In this document: positions 53,070-61,217 of the stretch, one piece after another
How the letters are laid out: each line of letters starts with the position of its first letter
Position numbering within the stretch: position 1 is the first letter of the stretch
Assembly: GCF_004526345.1 (NCBI RefSeq)
Contig: NZ_CP038213.1
Location: 3,410,001 to 3,474,000, forward strand
Reading direction: 5' to 3'
Source of the DNA: Ornithinimicrobium flavum
Lineage (GTDB): Bacteria > Actinomycetota > Actinomycetes > Actinomycetales > Dermatophilaceae
DNA length: 64,000 nt
Position numbers and translations under genes: made by a program
The notes under the pieces: model-generated
Databases searched by the model: none
What the model saw: the letters and a program-made list of their open reading frames with translations, nothing else
Told to the model about the DNA's origin: nothing

Positions 53070-53384
53070 TCAGAGGTGCCCGGCCAGCGGCCCGTCGTGC
53101 CACGCGCCGATGACCGGGCTCCACGCCCGCACCGCCACCTGCTCGACGAGGCCCTGCTGCTGGAAGGGGTCCTCGCGCAGGAGCTCGACGATCTCGGCGG
53201 CGCTCTCCCCGCGCACGAGGATGAGCGCGGCGTCCGGCGCCTCCTCGACGGCGGCGTAGGGGCCGGAGAGCAGCACGACCCCGTCGGCGGCCAGCGCGGT
53301 GAGGAACTCACGGTGCGCCGGGCGGTGCTCGTCGCGGGCGGCGGTGTCGTCGGAGTAGGAGTAGTGGACGGCGAAGAGGCTCAT
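53070..53384 (-). CDS. YciI-family protein
   Basis: A 104-residue single YciI domain (FAVHYSYSDDTAARDEHRPA HREFL with conserved Asp-His-type residues; LLSGPYAAVEEAPDAALILV; ELLREDPFQQQGLVEQVAVR). Small cytoplasmic proteins of this ferredoxin-like fold may be dehydratase-like enzymes; substrate unknown. ATG 53384. Convergent with arcC, divergent from the RHH gene. Confidence 0.85.
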   Translation of the reverse strand: MSLFAVHYSYSDDTAARDEHRPAHREFLTALAADGVVLLSGPYAAVEEAPDAALILVRGESAAEIVELLREDPFQQQGLVEQVAVRAWSPVIGAWHDGPLAGHL

Positions 53385-53409
53385 GCCCGGATGGTAACGA
53401 GGCCACCCC

Positions 53410-53438
53410 TTGCCCTGCCCGTTCTAGGTTGCTAGCAT
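53410..53438 (+). promoter_or_regulatory. Promoter of the RHH-VOC operon
   Basis: TTGCCC (53410-53415), 17 bp, TAGCAT (53433-53438), then 7 nt to ATG 53446: leaderless layout. The -10 is inside the CTAG dyad at 53424-53443. Confidence 0.55.
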
Positions 53439-53443
53439 CCTAG
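53424..53443. promoter_or_regulatory. CTAG-repeat operator of the RHH gene
   Basis: CTAGG (53424-53428), GCTAGC (53431-53436) and CCTAG (53439-53443): three CTAG cores spaced 8 bp and symmetric around the centre. It overlaps the -10, so binding would block transcription; RHH proteins usually bind such repeated short sites. Confidence 0.55.
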
Positions 53444-53445
53444 AT

Positions 53446-53677
53446 ATGTCGGACAAAGAAAAAAGCCCAGTTCAACGTCTACCTACCCCGCGACCTGATC
53501 ACGGCCATCAAGCACCGAGGGGTGGACGAGGGGGTGAGCCTGTCCGCGCTCGTGGAGCGCGCCCTCCGGGCCTTCCTCGAGCAGCCCGACGAGCGGACGG
53601 ACCGGGTGCCACCCGGCCAGGGACCCGAGCCGACCCTCGAGCAGACGCCCGACCGTGCCCTCCCGAAGGAGCAGTGA
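53446..53677 (+). CDS. Ribbon-helix-helix protein with +1 frameshift at an A6 run
   Basis: ATG 53446 opens SDKEK, then the run AAAAAA (53459-53464). In the +1 frame the sequence continues AQFNVYLPRDLITAIKHRGV, then SLSALVERALRAFLEQP, a good RHH domain, and a polar tail ending LPKEQ with TGA at 53675-53677. That frame has no start codon of its own after the stop at 53441. The unshifted frame reads as nonsense for 78 codons. Promoter, operator and the coupled downstream gene are intact, so transcriptional or ribosomal slippage is possible; an assembly error in the A run is the simpler alternative. Confidence 0.55.
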
Positions 53678-53678
53678 C

Positions 53679-54410
53679 ATGACCACCCTGACCGGACCCA
53701 CCCCCCGGCCCATCCGGTTCACGGCCGACATCCCCGGCTGGCAGCGCATCCTGGAGACCCTCGGCGCCACCCTGCTCAGCGAGCACCCGGGTTGGCTCGT
53801 CTACCAGCTGGGTGGCGGGCGGGTCGCCCTGCACGCGGCCTCCCCGGAGCAGCCGGCGGGCACGACGACGCTCGCCGTCGAGACCCCGGTCGATCTCGCG
53901 GACGCCGTCCGCACGGCGTCCGCCCAGGGTGTCCCCGTCACCCTGGAGGACTCCGACCACGGCCCCGCCGGTCACGTCCGCGTGGACGGGGCCCTTGTCT
54001 GGCTCGACGCGCCCACCCCGGGCGACGGGAAGGCCACGCGGCCGGAGCTGAGCACGCTGCAGATCTGGTACGGCCCCGACACCGGTCTCCTCCGGGACGT
54101 CCTGGAGGGCCTGGGGGCCCGGCCGCGCATCGTGGGCGACGACGGCCGATGGACGGACTTCTCCTACGACGGGGGAGGTCTGGCCGCGGCCCACCTGGCG
54201 GAGACCGGTGGCACCGAGCTCGCCTTCGAGTGGGGCGGGGACGTCGAGGAGGTCCTGCGGCTGCTGACGGCGGCGGGCATCGACGGCCTGCTCATCGACG
54301 AGACCTACGGCCGCACGGTGCAGGTGGCCGACCCCGACGGCGGCCCGCGCATCTGGATCAACGAGCAGCAGACCGACCTCTACGGCTACACGGACGCGTC
54401 CGGCGCCTGA
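53679..54410 (+). CDS. VOC-superfamily (glyoxalase/bleomycin-resistance fold) protein
   Basis: A 243-residue protein with two VOC-like halves (PIRFTADIPGWQRILETLGA; LSTLQIWYGPDTGLLRDVLE), ending GPRIWINEQQTDLYGY with a conserved Glu. An AAGGAG site overlaps the end of the RHH gene and the start is 1 nt after its stop, so the two are co-translated. Reaction unknown. Confidence 0.75.
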   Translation: MTTLTGPTPRPIRFTADIPGWQRILETLGATLLSEHPGWLVYQLGGGRVALHAASPEQPAGTTTLAVETPVDLADAVRTASAQGVPVTLEDSDHGPAGHVRVDGALVWLDAPTPGDGKATRPELSTLQIWYGPDTGLLRDVLEGLGARPRIVGDDGRWTDFSYDGGGLAAAHLAETGGTELAFEWGGDVEEVLRLLTAAGIDGLLIDETYGRTVQVADPDGGPRIWINEQQTDLYGYTDASGA

Positions 54411-55515
54411 GCCGGGCGCAGCGCCTGCTCCAGGTCGGCCCAGAGGTCCTCGACGTCCTCGAGCCCGACGGACAGGCGCAGCAGGCTCTCCGGCACGGTC
54501 GCGACCTCCAGCGGGTGACGTCGGCGCCGCTCGATCTGCGACTCGACGCCGCCGAGCGACGTCGAGTGGTCCACACGCGGTCGCCGCGCACACGGCCTCG
54601 CCGCCGCCGCCCCGCCGGCCACCTCGACCGAGAGCATCGCCCCGAAGCCGGGGTAGCGCACGCGGTCGACGGCCGGGTGCTCCGCGAGCCGGCCGACGAG
54701 CACCTGGGCGCTGGCGCTCGCCCGCTCCAGCCGCACGTGCAGGTCCGCACCCCGCGGAGCACCAGCCAGGCCTCCATCGGCCCGGGGATCGCCCCGTGCA
54801 GAGACCGGTGGGTATGCAGCCGCTCCCGCAGGTCGGTCCGCCCGGGTGAGACCACCGCGGCCCCGAGGAGCGTGTCCGAGTGCCCGGCCAGGTACTTCGT
54901 CGCCGAGTGCACCACCACGTCGACGCCCCACCCGAGGGGCCGCTGGGCCAGCGGCGTGGCGAAGGTGTTGTCGCACGCCACCACCGGACGGGAGTCGCCA
55001 TACCTCTCCCGGAGCCCGCGCAGGACCGCGGGCACGTCGGTCAGCTCCATCATGGGGTTGGTCGGCGACTCCAGGAGCAGCAGGTCGGCACCCTCGCACG
55101 CCGCGACGATCCCCTCGACGTCCTCCGCCTCGACGGTGCGCACGGTGAGGGCACCGGCCCCCTCCCGGTCGGCCAGGATCCCCGTCGTGCCGTTGTAGGC
55201 GTGCCGGGGCGTCACCACGACCCCACCGACCGGGACCAGCGAGATGACGGCGGACACCGCCGCCAGCCCGGAGGCGAAGCTCAGCGCCGCCCCGCCCTCG
55301 AGCTACCCGAGCACCTCCTCCAGGGCCTCCCAGGTCGGGTTCGAGACCCGCGCGTAGCTGACCGGGCCGTCGGCGACGTAGGTCGAGGTGAAGGTCACCG
55401 GCTCGTTGACCGGCGCCCCCGGCTCGCGCGCCGGTCGACCCAGGGCCACCGCCCGGGTCGTGATGTGCAGGTCGGCGTGCCGCCCGGCCTGGTGGGTCTG
55501 TGGCTCCTGGGTCAT
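54386..55515 (-). pseudogene. Cystathionine gamma-synthase/lyase-like PLP enzyme gene, disrupted
   Basis: From ATG 55515 the frame gives LHITTRAVALGRP and EPVTFTSTYVADGPVSYARV, then reaches an in-frame TAG at 55303-55305 exactly where the family reads LG(A/E)LEGG; the same frame resumes with LEGGAALSFASGLAAVSA, YNGTTGIL, CDNTFATPLAQRPLGWGVDV and SATKYLAGHSD with the PLP Lys. Near 54750 it shifts to another frame (VGRLAEHPAVDRVRYPGFGA, STSLGGVESQIERRRRHP), with further small indels near 54600. One nonsense change plus at least two frameshifts indicate a true pseudogene. Confidence 0.8.
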
Positions 55516-56062
55516 CGTGACTGCCTCTCCGGTAGGCCGCGGCCGCCATCCGGTTGCCGCAGGTGGTGGAGCAGAACCGCTTGGAGCGGTTCCGCGACAG
55601 GTCGACGTGCACGTCTGCGCAGTCATCGGCCTCGCAGCGGCGCAGCCGCTGCAGCTCCCCGGCACGGACGACGTCGACCACGGCCATCGCGGCCTCGACC
55701 GCCATCCGGGTCGCCAGGGGCGCGTCGTCGGGTGTCGCGTGCAGGTGCCAGCCCCAGTCGTCGTGGTCCACCAGCCGGGGCACGGCGTGCGCCTCGGCGA
55801 GCAGCCCGTTGACGAGCTCGACGACCCCGGCCTCCTCCAGCTCCCACAGCTGGGCGAGCCGGGGGCGCAGCGCCCGCACCTCGTCCAGCTCGGCCCGGTC
55901 GCGGGTCCGCCGCCCGGACCAGCGGTACTCCTCCACGAAGGCGTCCAGGTCGGCCACCCGGTCGAGTGCCTCCTCCCCGGTGCCCCCCGATTCCTCCCCC
56001 CTGGTGTTGACCAGTGCGGCCGCCCCCTGGAGCGCAACCTCGGTGTCATGGGTGAAAAGCAT
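55516..56062 (-). CDS. CGNR zinc-finger (ABATE-type) regulator; frame stays open beyond the domain
   Basis: LFTHDTEVALQGAAALVNTR opens an ABATE-type stress/ligand-like domain, and CEADDCADVHVDLSRNRSKR then FCSTTCGNRMAAAAYRR form the CGNR zinc finger (two Cys pairs), a putative DNA- or RNA-binding motif. ATG 56062 has AGGAG upstream; GTG 56077 is an alternative. The domain ends at about 55520, but no stop follows in this frame: it stays open across the disrupted PLP gene until 54386 (total up to 563 codons). The end given here is the end of recognisable homology, not a stop codon. Divergent from the EamA exporter at 56144. Confidence 0.65.
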
Positions 56063-56063
56063 G

Positions 56064-56093
56064 TTGACTCCTGACACTTCCTTCGCTTATCGT
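56064..56093 (+). promoter_or_regulatory. Promoter of the second EamA gene
   Basis: TTGACT (56064-56069), 18 bp, TATCGT (56088-56093), giving a leader of about 45 nt with an AAAGGGG ribosome binding site. TCATGA words at 56093-56098 and 56117-56122 flank the start of transcription. Confidence 0.55.
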
Positions 56094-56143
56094 CATGACC
56101 GTTACTGCTTCTGACTCATGATGTCACGAAAGGGGCGCTCGGG

Positions 56144-57109
56144 ATGCGCGTCTTCCTCCTCGGCCTCGCGGTCGCCGTCCTGTCCGCCGCGATGTTCGGC
56201 ACCTCCGGCGCGGTCGCCAAGAGCCTGCTCGTCGAGGGCTGGTCCCCCGGCGCCGCCGTCACCCTGCGCGTGACCCTCGGCGCGCTGCTGCTCGCCGTGC
56301 CGGCCGCCATGGCCATGCGCGGCCGCTGGCACCTGCTGCGCCGGCCGGTGACGTGGATCCACACGGGGCTCTTCGGCCTCGTGGCGGTCGCCGGCTGCCA
56401 GCTCTTCTACTTCCTCGCGGTGGAGCGGTTGTCGGTGGCCGTGGCGCTCATGCTCGAGTACCTCGGGCCGATCCTCGTCGTCGGCTGGCTCTGGCTGGCC
56501 CGCGGCCAGCGCCCGACGCGGCTCGTGGTCGGGGGCATCGGGCTGGCGCTGCTGGGGCTGCTGCTCGTGCTCGACGTCCTCGGCGACGTGCAGGTCAGCA
56601 CGGTCGGCGTCCTGTGGGGGCTCGCCGCGGCGGTCGGCCTGGCCGTCTTCTTCGTCATCGGGGCGGACGACGCCAGCGGGCTGCCGCCGATCGCCTTCGC
56701 CTGCCTCGGTATGTCGATCGGGGCCGTCGGTCTCCTCCTCTCCGGCCTCCTCGGCGTGGTGCCGATGACGTGGTCGACCCAGGACGTCGTCCTCGCAGGC
56801 TCCGCGGCGCCCTGGTGGGCGCCCGTGCTCTGGCTGGGCCTGGTCGCGGCCGCCCTCGCCTACGTCACGGGCATCGTGGCCGCCCGGGCCCTCGGCCCGA
56901 AGATCGCCTCCTTCGTCGGGCTGGCCGAGGTCCTCTTCGCCGTCGGGTGGGCCTGGCTGCTCCTGGGAGAGATGCCCGCCCCGGTCCAGCTGCTCGGCGG
57001 TCTGCTCATCCTGGCCGGCGTGGTCGCGGTGAAGATCGACGAGCGCCCGGAGGACGTGCACGCCGAGACCGGGCCGCTGGAGGTCGAGCCCGTCCCCGAC
57101 CGGGTCTGA
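56144..57109 (+). CDS. EamA/RhtA-type exporter
   Basis: A 321-residue ten-helix DMT protein: repeat one from VFLLGLAVAVLSAAMFGTSG, GCQLFYFLAVERLSVAVALM; repeat two with GVLWGLAAAVGLAVFFVIG and AAALAYVTGIVAARALGPKI, LLLGEMPAPVQLLGGLLILA. Closest in style to RhtA/threonine-homoserine-type or drug exporters; substrate not known. A charged tail follows the last helix. Divergent from CGNR, which may regulate it. Confidence 0.88.
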   Translation: MRVFLLGLAVAVLSAAMFGTSGAVAKSLLVEGWSPGAAVTLRVTLGALLLAVPAAMAMRGRWHLLRRPVTWIHTGLFGLVAVAGCQLFYFLAVERLSVAVALMLEYLGPILVVGWLWLARGQRPTRLVVGGIGLALLGLLLVLDVLGDVQVSTVGVLWGLAAAVGLAVFFVIGADDASGLPPIAFACLGMSIGAVGLLLSGLLGVVPMTWSTQDVVLAGSAAPWWAPVLWLGLVAAALAYVTGIVAARALGPKIASFVGLAEVLFAVGWAWLLLGEMPAPVQLLGGLLILAGVVAVKIDERPEDVHAETGPLEVEPVPDRV

Positions 57110-57116
57110 GGCCTCA
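57106..57116. other. Palindrome holding both convergent stop codons
   Basis: CTGAGGCCTCAG (57106-57117 counting the last base) contains the EamA stop TGA and, on the other strand, the stop of the S10 peptidase. Confidence 0.5.
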
Positions 57117-58616
57117 GGGCGTGGCGGCCCGCCGCACGAAGTCGGTGATCCCCTCGGCCTCCTCCACGCGGGTGGCCTCCCCCACGTAGGGCATGTGGCC
57201 CGTCTCGAACCACGCGTGCTCGATCCGGTCCAGGCCGGAGTCCGGCAGCCGCAGGTGGGCCACCATGTCCTCGGCCGCGCCGTAGGGGGTCGCCAGGTCG
57301 TAGTAGCCGTACTCGATCCGCACCCGCAGGTGCGGGTTGGCGCGCATCACCCGCTCGAGCTTGTCCACGACGCTGATCGGCCGGCCCTCGAACTCCTTGT
57401 AGGACCAGTGCTCGATCGCGTCGGAGAAGACGGCGTAGGGCAGGTCCAGCTCGGACCGGAGCTCGCTGCGCAGGTAGTGGTGGACCGCCGCCGCGTAGGG
57501 GCCCATGATGGCGTCGATCGAGGGGTCGGCGTCCATGCCCTCGGCGTTCCCGAAGTGCAGGGCGCCGCGGATGCGGCCGTCGATGCGCCCGACCGTCTGC
57601 CCCCGGTCACGCAGCAGCTCGGTGCAGAAGCGCCAGTGCTCGGGGCGCAGCTCGCACCGGTCGACGTAGTCCTCCGACAGCCCGGTGAGACCGGAGAGGC
57701 GCTGCACCACGGCATACCTCTCCTCGTCGGTGAGGCGGTTGCCGCGCCCGAGCGCCCAACGGTACTCGCCCGCGGCGTACTCCTCCGCCTCGGCCAGCAC
57801 CTCACGCAGCGACCGACCCTCGTGCAGGCCGTGGTAGTGCGCGATCGCGGCGTAGGTGGGCAGGTAGCTCAGGCAGGCCTCGTCGTGCCGCAGGTAGCGG
57901 AAGTCCTGGGTGGCGAAGTCGAGGACCGAGGAGATGAGCACCAGCCCGTTCAGCTGCATCCCGAACCGGCTGAAGAGGTGCTCGGCGACCGAGACGGCCC
58001 GCGTGGTGCCGTAGGACTCGCCGGCCAGGAACTTCGGGCTCATCCACCGGTCCTCGCGGGTGCACCAGAGGCGGATGAGCTCGGCGACCTGCTCGACGTC
58101 CTTCTTCCAGCCGTGGTAGTCCTTGGCCTTGCCCCCCTCGACCGCCCGCGACCAGCCGGTCGACATGGGGTCGATGAAGACCAGGTCGGTGGCGCGCAGC
58201 GGCGTCTCCGGGTTGTCCTGGAGCAGGTAGGGCGGCGGGGTCGGGGCGTTCGGCTCGCCGGCGTCCACGACCCTCGGCCCGAGCACACCCAGGTGCAGCC
58301 ACACCGAGCTGGACCCGGGGCCACCGTTGAAGACGAAGGTGATCGGACGCTCCGGGTCGGGTCGGCCCTCCGGGCCGTCGACCGTGTATGCGGTGACGGC
58401 CAGCTCGCCGCGGGGCTTCCACCCCTCGAAGACGTCGTCCTTGACCTCCTCCTCGCGGATGACGATGCGGCCGGTCCGGGCCGTGTAGGCCAGCTCGCCG
58501 TCCACCGTCTGCAGGGTGTGACGCGTCTCGACGAGCAGGTCACGCGGCTCGGGACGGTCCGGGGTGGGCTTCGGCTGCTCGGCGGCGGAGGTGCCCCGGT
58601 CGTCGTTGGCGCTCAT
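57114..58616 (-). CDS. S10 family serine carboxypeptidase-like protein
   Basis: A 500-residue alpha/beta hydrolase of peptidase family S10. The oxyanion-hole motif FVFNGGPGSSSVWLHLG, catalytic Ser in FLAGESYGTTRAV, an Asp in the YGYYDLATPYGA region and His in FETGHMPYVGE form the triad. No signal peptide, so it is probably cytoplasmic, as for other bacterial S10 proteins. ATG 58616 (SANDDRGTSAAEQP) is supported by TAGGGT 8 nt upstream; the longer frame to 58673 is not. Confidence 0.9.
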   Translation of the reverse strand: MSANDDRGTSAAEQPKPTPDRPEPRDLLVETRHTLQTVDGELAYTARTGRIVIREEEVKDDVFEGWKPRGELAVTAYTVDGPEGRPDPERPITFVFNGGPGSSSVWLHLGVLGPRVVDAGEPNAPTPPPYLLQDNPETPLRATDLVFIDPMSTGWSRAVEGGKAKDYHGWKKDVEQVAELIRLWCTREDRWMSPKFLAGESYGTTRAVSVAEHLFSRFGMQLNGLVLISSVLDFATQDFRYLRHDEACLSYLPTYAAIAHYHGLHEGRSLREVLAEAEEYAAGEYRWALGRGNRLTDEERYAVVQRLSGLTGLSEDYVDRCELRPEHWRFCTELLRDRGQTVGRIDGRIRGALHFGNAEGMDADPSIDAIMGPYAAAVHHYLRSELRSELDLPYAVFSDAIEHWSYKEFEGRPISVVDKLERVMRANPHLRVRIEYGYYDLATPYGAAEDMVAHLRLPDSGLDRIEHAWFETGHMPYVGEATRVEEAEGITDFVRRAATP

Positions 58617-58624
58617 GAGACCCG

Positions 58625-58630
58625 ACCCTA
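58625..58630 (-). promoter_or_regulatory. Candidate -10 (TAGGGT) for the S10 peptidase gene
   Basis: TAGGGT on the minus strand ends 8 nt before ATG 58616. Confidence 0.4.
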
Positions 58631-58638
58631 TGACAGAG

Positions 58639-58676
58639 GCGGTGCCCCGCCGACCGGTCGGTCGACGGGGCACCGC
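58639..58676. terminator. Strong hairpin between the S10 gene and a gene remnant
   Basis: GCGGTGCCCCG (58639-58649) pairs perfectly with CGGGGCACCGC (58666-58676); the loop contains CCGACCGGTCGG. It sits 3' of the remnant at 58694-58795 (minus strand) and upstream of the S10 promoter, as a terminator would. Confidence 0.65.
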
Positions 58677-58693
58677 GTGCGGGGTGGGGCTGG

Positions 58694-58795
58694 TCAGTCG
58701 CGCAGACCTCGCAGCTCCTCCACCACGTCCTCGGACACCGCGACCTCGCCACCGAGCACCACGAGCCGCTGCTCGTATCGTGACCAGATTGTGAC
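58694..58795 (-). pseudogene. 3' remnant of a cell-wall-binding-repeat-like gene
   Basis: The last codons before TGA read YEQRLVVLGGEVAVSEDVVE then ELRGLRD, resembling the end of a cell wall binding repeat 2 (R-VVLGG-AVS motif). Nothing upstream continues the homology; the region is replaced by the M3 peptidase start. A terminator hairpin follows. Short, so only tentative. Confidence 0.35.
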
Positions 58796-58870
58796 CTTGA
58801 CCACAGCCGACTGTCGTTCCGCTGGTGGGTGGCGTGGCTGGCGCTCGGACCGCCGTGATGTGATGGCGGT

Positions 58871-60924
58871 ATGTCGAACCCGTTGCTGCAGCCCTCGCGG
58901 CTCCCCTTCGGCCTCCCCGACTACGCGAACCTCACCGACGCGCACGTCCGGGAGGCGCTGGAGGTCGGGATGGCCGAGCAGCTGGCGGCGCTGCGCGCCC
59001 TGGCCGCGGACGAGGAGCCCCCGACGGTGGAGAACGTCCTGCACGCCTGGGAGCGCAGCGGCGCCACGCTGGACCGCACGCTGTCGGCGTTCTGGGTCGC
59101 CAAGGCCGCCGACACCAACGAGGAGCGGGACGCCATCATGGCCGAGTTCTCCCCGCGGCTGGCCCAGCACAAGGACGCCATCATGCTCGACCCGTCCCTG
59201 CACGCCCGGCTACGGGCCCTGCGGGAGCGGGCGGAGGTCGGCGAGGTCGAGCTGGACGAGCAGGACGACTTCGCCCTCACCGAGCGGCTGCGGGGCTACG
59301 AGCGGGGCGGCGTCGACCTGCCCGCCGACGCCCAGGCGCGGCTGCGGGAGCTCAACACCGAGCTGGCGGGCCTGTCCACCGAGTTCGACCGGCTGCTCGT
59401 CGAGGGCCGTAACGCCGCCGCGGTCCACGTGACGCAGGAGAGCGCGCTGGCCGGGCTCTCCGAGGACGACCGGGCCGGGCTGCGCGCCGCGGCGGAGGCG
59501 GCCGGGCTCGACGGGTGGCTGGTGAGCATCACCAACACCACGGGCCAGCCGATCCTGGACGTGCTGGAGGACCGCGACCTGCGCGAGCGGATCTTCCGCG
59601 CCTCGGTCGACCGGGGGCTCTCGGGCGAGTTCGACACCCGCGACCTGCTGGTCCGCATCGCCCGCCTGCGCGCCGAGCGGGCCCGCCTGCTCGGCTACGA
59701 GCACCACGCGGCCTACGTCCACGAGGTGGCCTGCGCCCGCACGACCGCCGCCGTCAACGGTCTGCTCGAGCAGCTCGCCCCCGGGGTGGTCGAGCTCGCC
59801 GAGGCCGAGGCGGAGGACCTGGTGACCCGGCTGGGCGCCGCCGACGACCAGCTGCAGGCCTGGGACTGGCAGTTCCTGGCCGCCTCGGGAGAGGGTGAGG
59901 GCGGCGGTCCCGACCCGGAGCAGCTCAAGCCCTACCTCGAGTACTCCCGGGTCCTGCACGAGGGCGTCTTCGCCGCGGCCACCGCGCTCTACGGCATCAC
60001 CTTCCACGAGCGCCCCGAGCTGGTGGGCTACACGCCCGACACCACCGTCTACGAGGTCCGGGAGGAGGACGGCGGCGTGCTCGGCGCCGTCCTCATCGAC
60101 CCCTTCACCCGCCCGACGAAGAACGGTGGGGCGTGGATGACGAGCATCGTCGACCAGTCGCACCTGTTCTCCGACCTCCCGGTCGTCACCAACACCTGCA
60201 ACCTCCCCCGCCCGGCGGCCGGCTCCCCTAGCCTGATGACGTGGGACAACGTCATCACGCTCTTCCACGAGTTCGGCCACGACCTGCACGGCCTGCTCTC
60301 GGACGTGCGCTACCCGTCCCGGGCGGGCACCTCCGTGCCGCGCGACTTCGTCGAGTTCCCCAGCCAGGTCAACGAGATCTGGGCCTGGGAGCCCGCGCTG
60401 CTCGCGCGCTACGCCCGTCACCACGAGACCGGGGAGCCCATGCCGCAGGAGTGGGTGGACGCCCTGGTGGCCAGCCGCCAGGAGAGCGGCTACGCCACCC
60501 TCGAGCTGCTCAAGGCGATGATCCTGGACCAGGCCTGGCACCAGACTCCGCTGGACCAGCTGCCCGAGGACGGGTCCGGCGTGGAGGCCTTCGAGACCGC
60601 GGCCCTGGACCGCGCCGGCGTGGCGTTCCCGCTCGTGCCCCCGCGCTACCGGTCGGCCTACTTCCACACATCTTCGGCGGGGGCTACTCGGCGGGCTACT
60701 ACTCCTACCTCTGGTCCGAGGTCATGGACGCGGACACCGTGGCGTGGTTCCGCGAGCGGGCCGGGGAGGACGCACCCGGGGGTATGACGCGCGAGGCCGG
60801 TGAGCACTTCCGCCGGGAGCTGCTCGGGCGGGGCGGCTCGGTGGAGGCGATGGAGACCTACCGTCGGTTCCGCGGGTCGGACCCGGACGTCGCGCACCTG
60901 CTGGCGCGCCTGGGCCTGGGCTGA
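58871..60924 (+). pseudogene. M3-family zinc oligopeptidase (dipeptidyl carboxypeptidase type), frameshifted near the C-terminus
   Basis: From ATG 58871 the frame encodes a complete thimet-type peptidase up to residue about 600: SNPLLQPSRLPFGLPDYANL, the zinc motif LFHEFGHDLHGLL near residue 462, and RAGTSVPRDFVEFPSQVNE. At about 60668 the frame goes wrong (TSSAGATRRA, ending 60787) while the adjacent frame continues HIFGGGYSAGYYSYLWSEVM then TREAGEHFRRELLGRGGS to 60924. CACACATC where CACCACATC is expected explains it by one missing C. The lost segment has the conserved Gly/Tyr substrate loop, so the enzyme would be inactive unless the indel is an assembly error. Confidence 0.8.
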
Positions 60925-61179
60925 TCAGAAGTTGCCGCGGCGCTCCGGCGGGATGTTGCCCTTGCGGGCGTCCGCCTCGGCGCGGGCGTAGGTGTCGACC
61001 ATCGAGCTGGCGCTGCCCCCTCGCGAGAGGAAGAAGACCTGGACCGCGCAGGCCAGCGCCACCAGGCCCAGGACGACGAGCACGACCATCTCCTGAGTGA
61101 GCGCGAAGATCACCACGAGGGCGACCGCGGCGACGGCGTAGGCGATGAGCACGCTGCGCAGGTGACGCTTGCCTTGCAT
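60925..61179 (-). CDS. Small two-helix membrane protein
   Basis: An 84-residue protein with two adjacent hydrophobic segments (SVLIAYAVAAVALVVIFAL, MVVLVVLGLVALACAVQVFF) and a polar tail DTYARAEADARKGNIPPERR. GAGGAGG lies upstream of ATG 61179. Family not recognised. Its stop is adjacent to the M3 peptidase stop (convergent). Confidence 0.65.
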   Translation of the reverse strand: MQGKRHLRSVLIAYAVAAVALVVIFALTQEMVVLVVLGLVALACAVQVFFLSRGGSASSMVDTYARAEADARKGNIPPERRGNF

Positions 61180-61217
61180 GGACTGCCTCCTCGTCGGGTC
61201 CTCCCACCCTATCGGCG

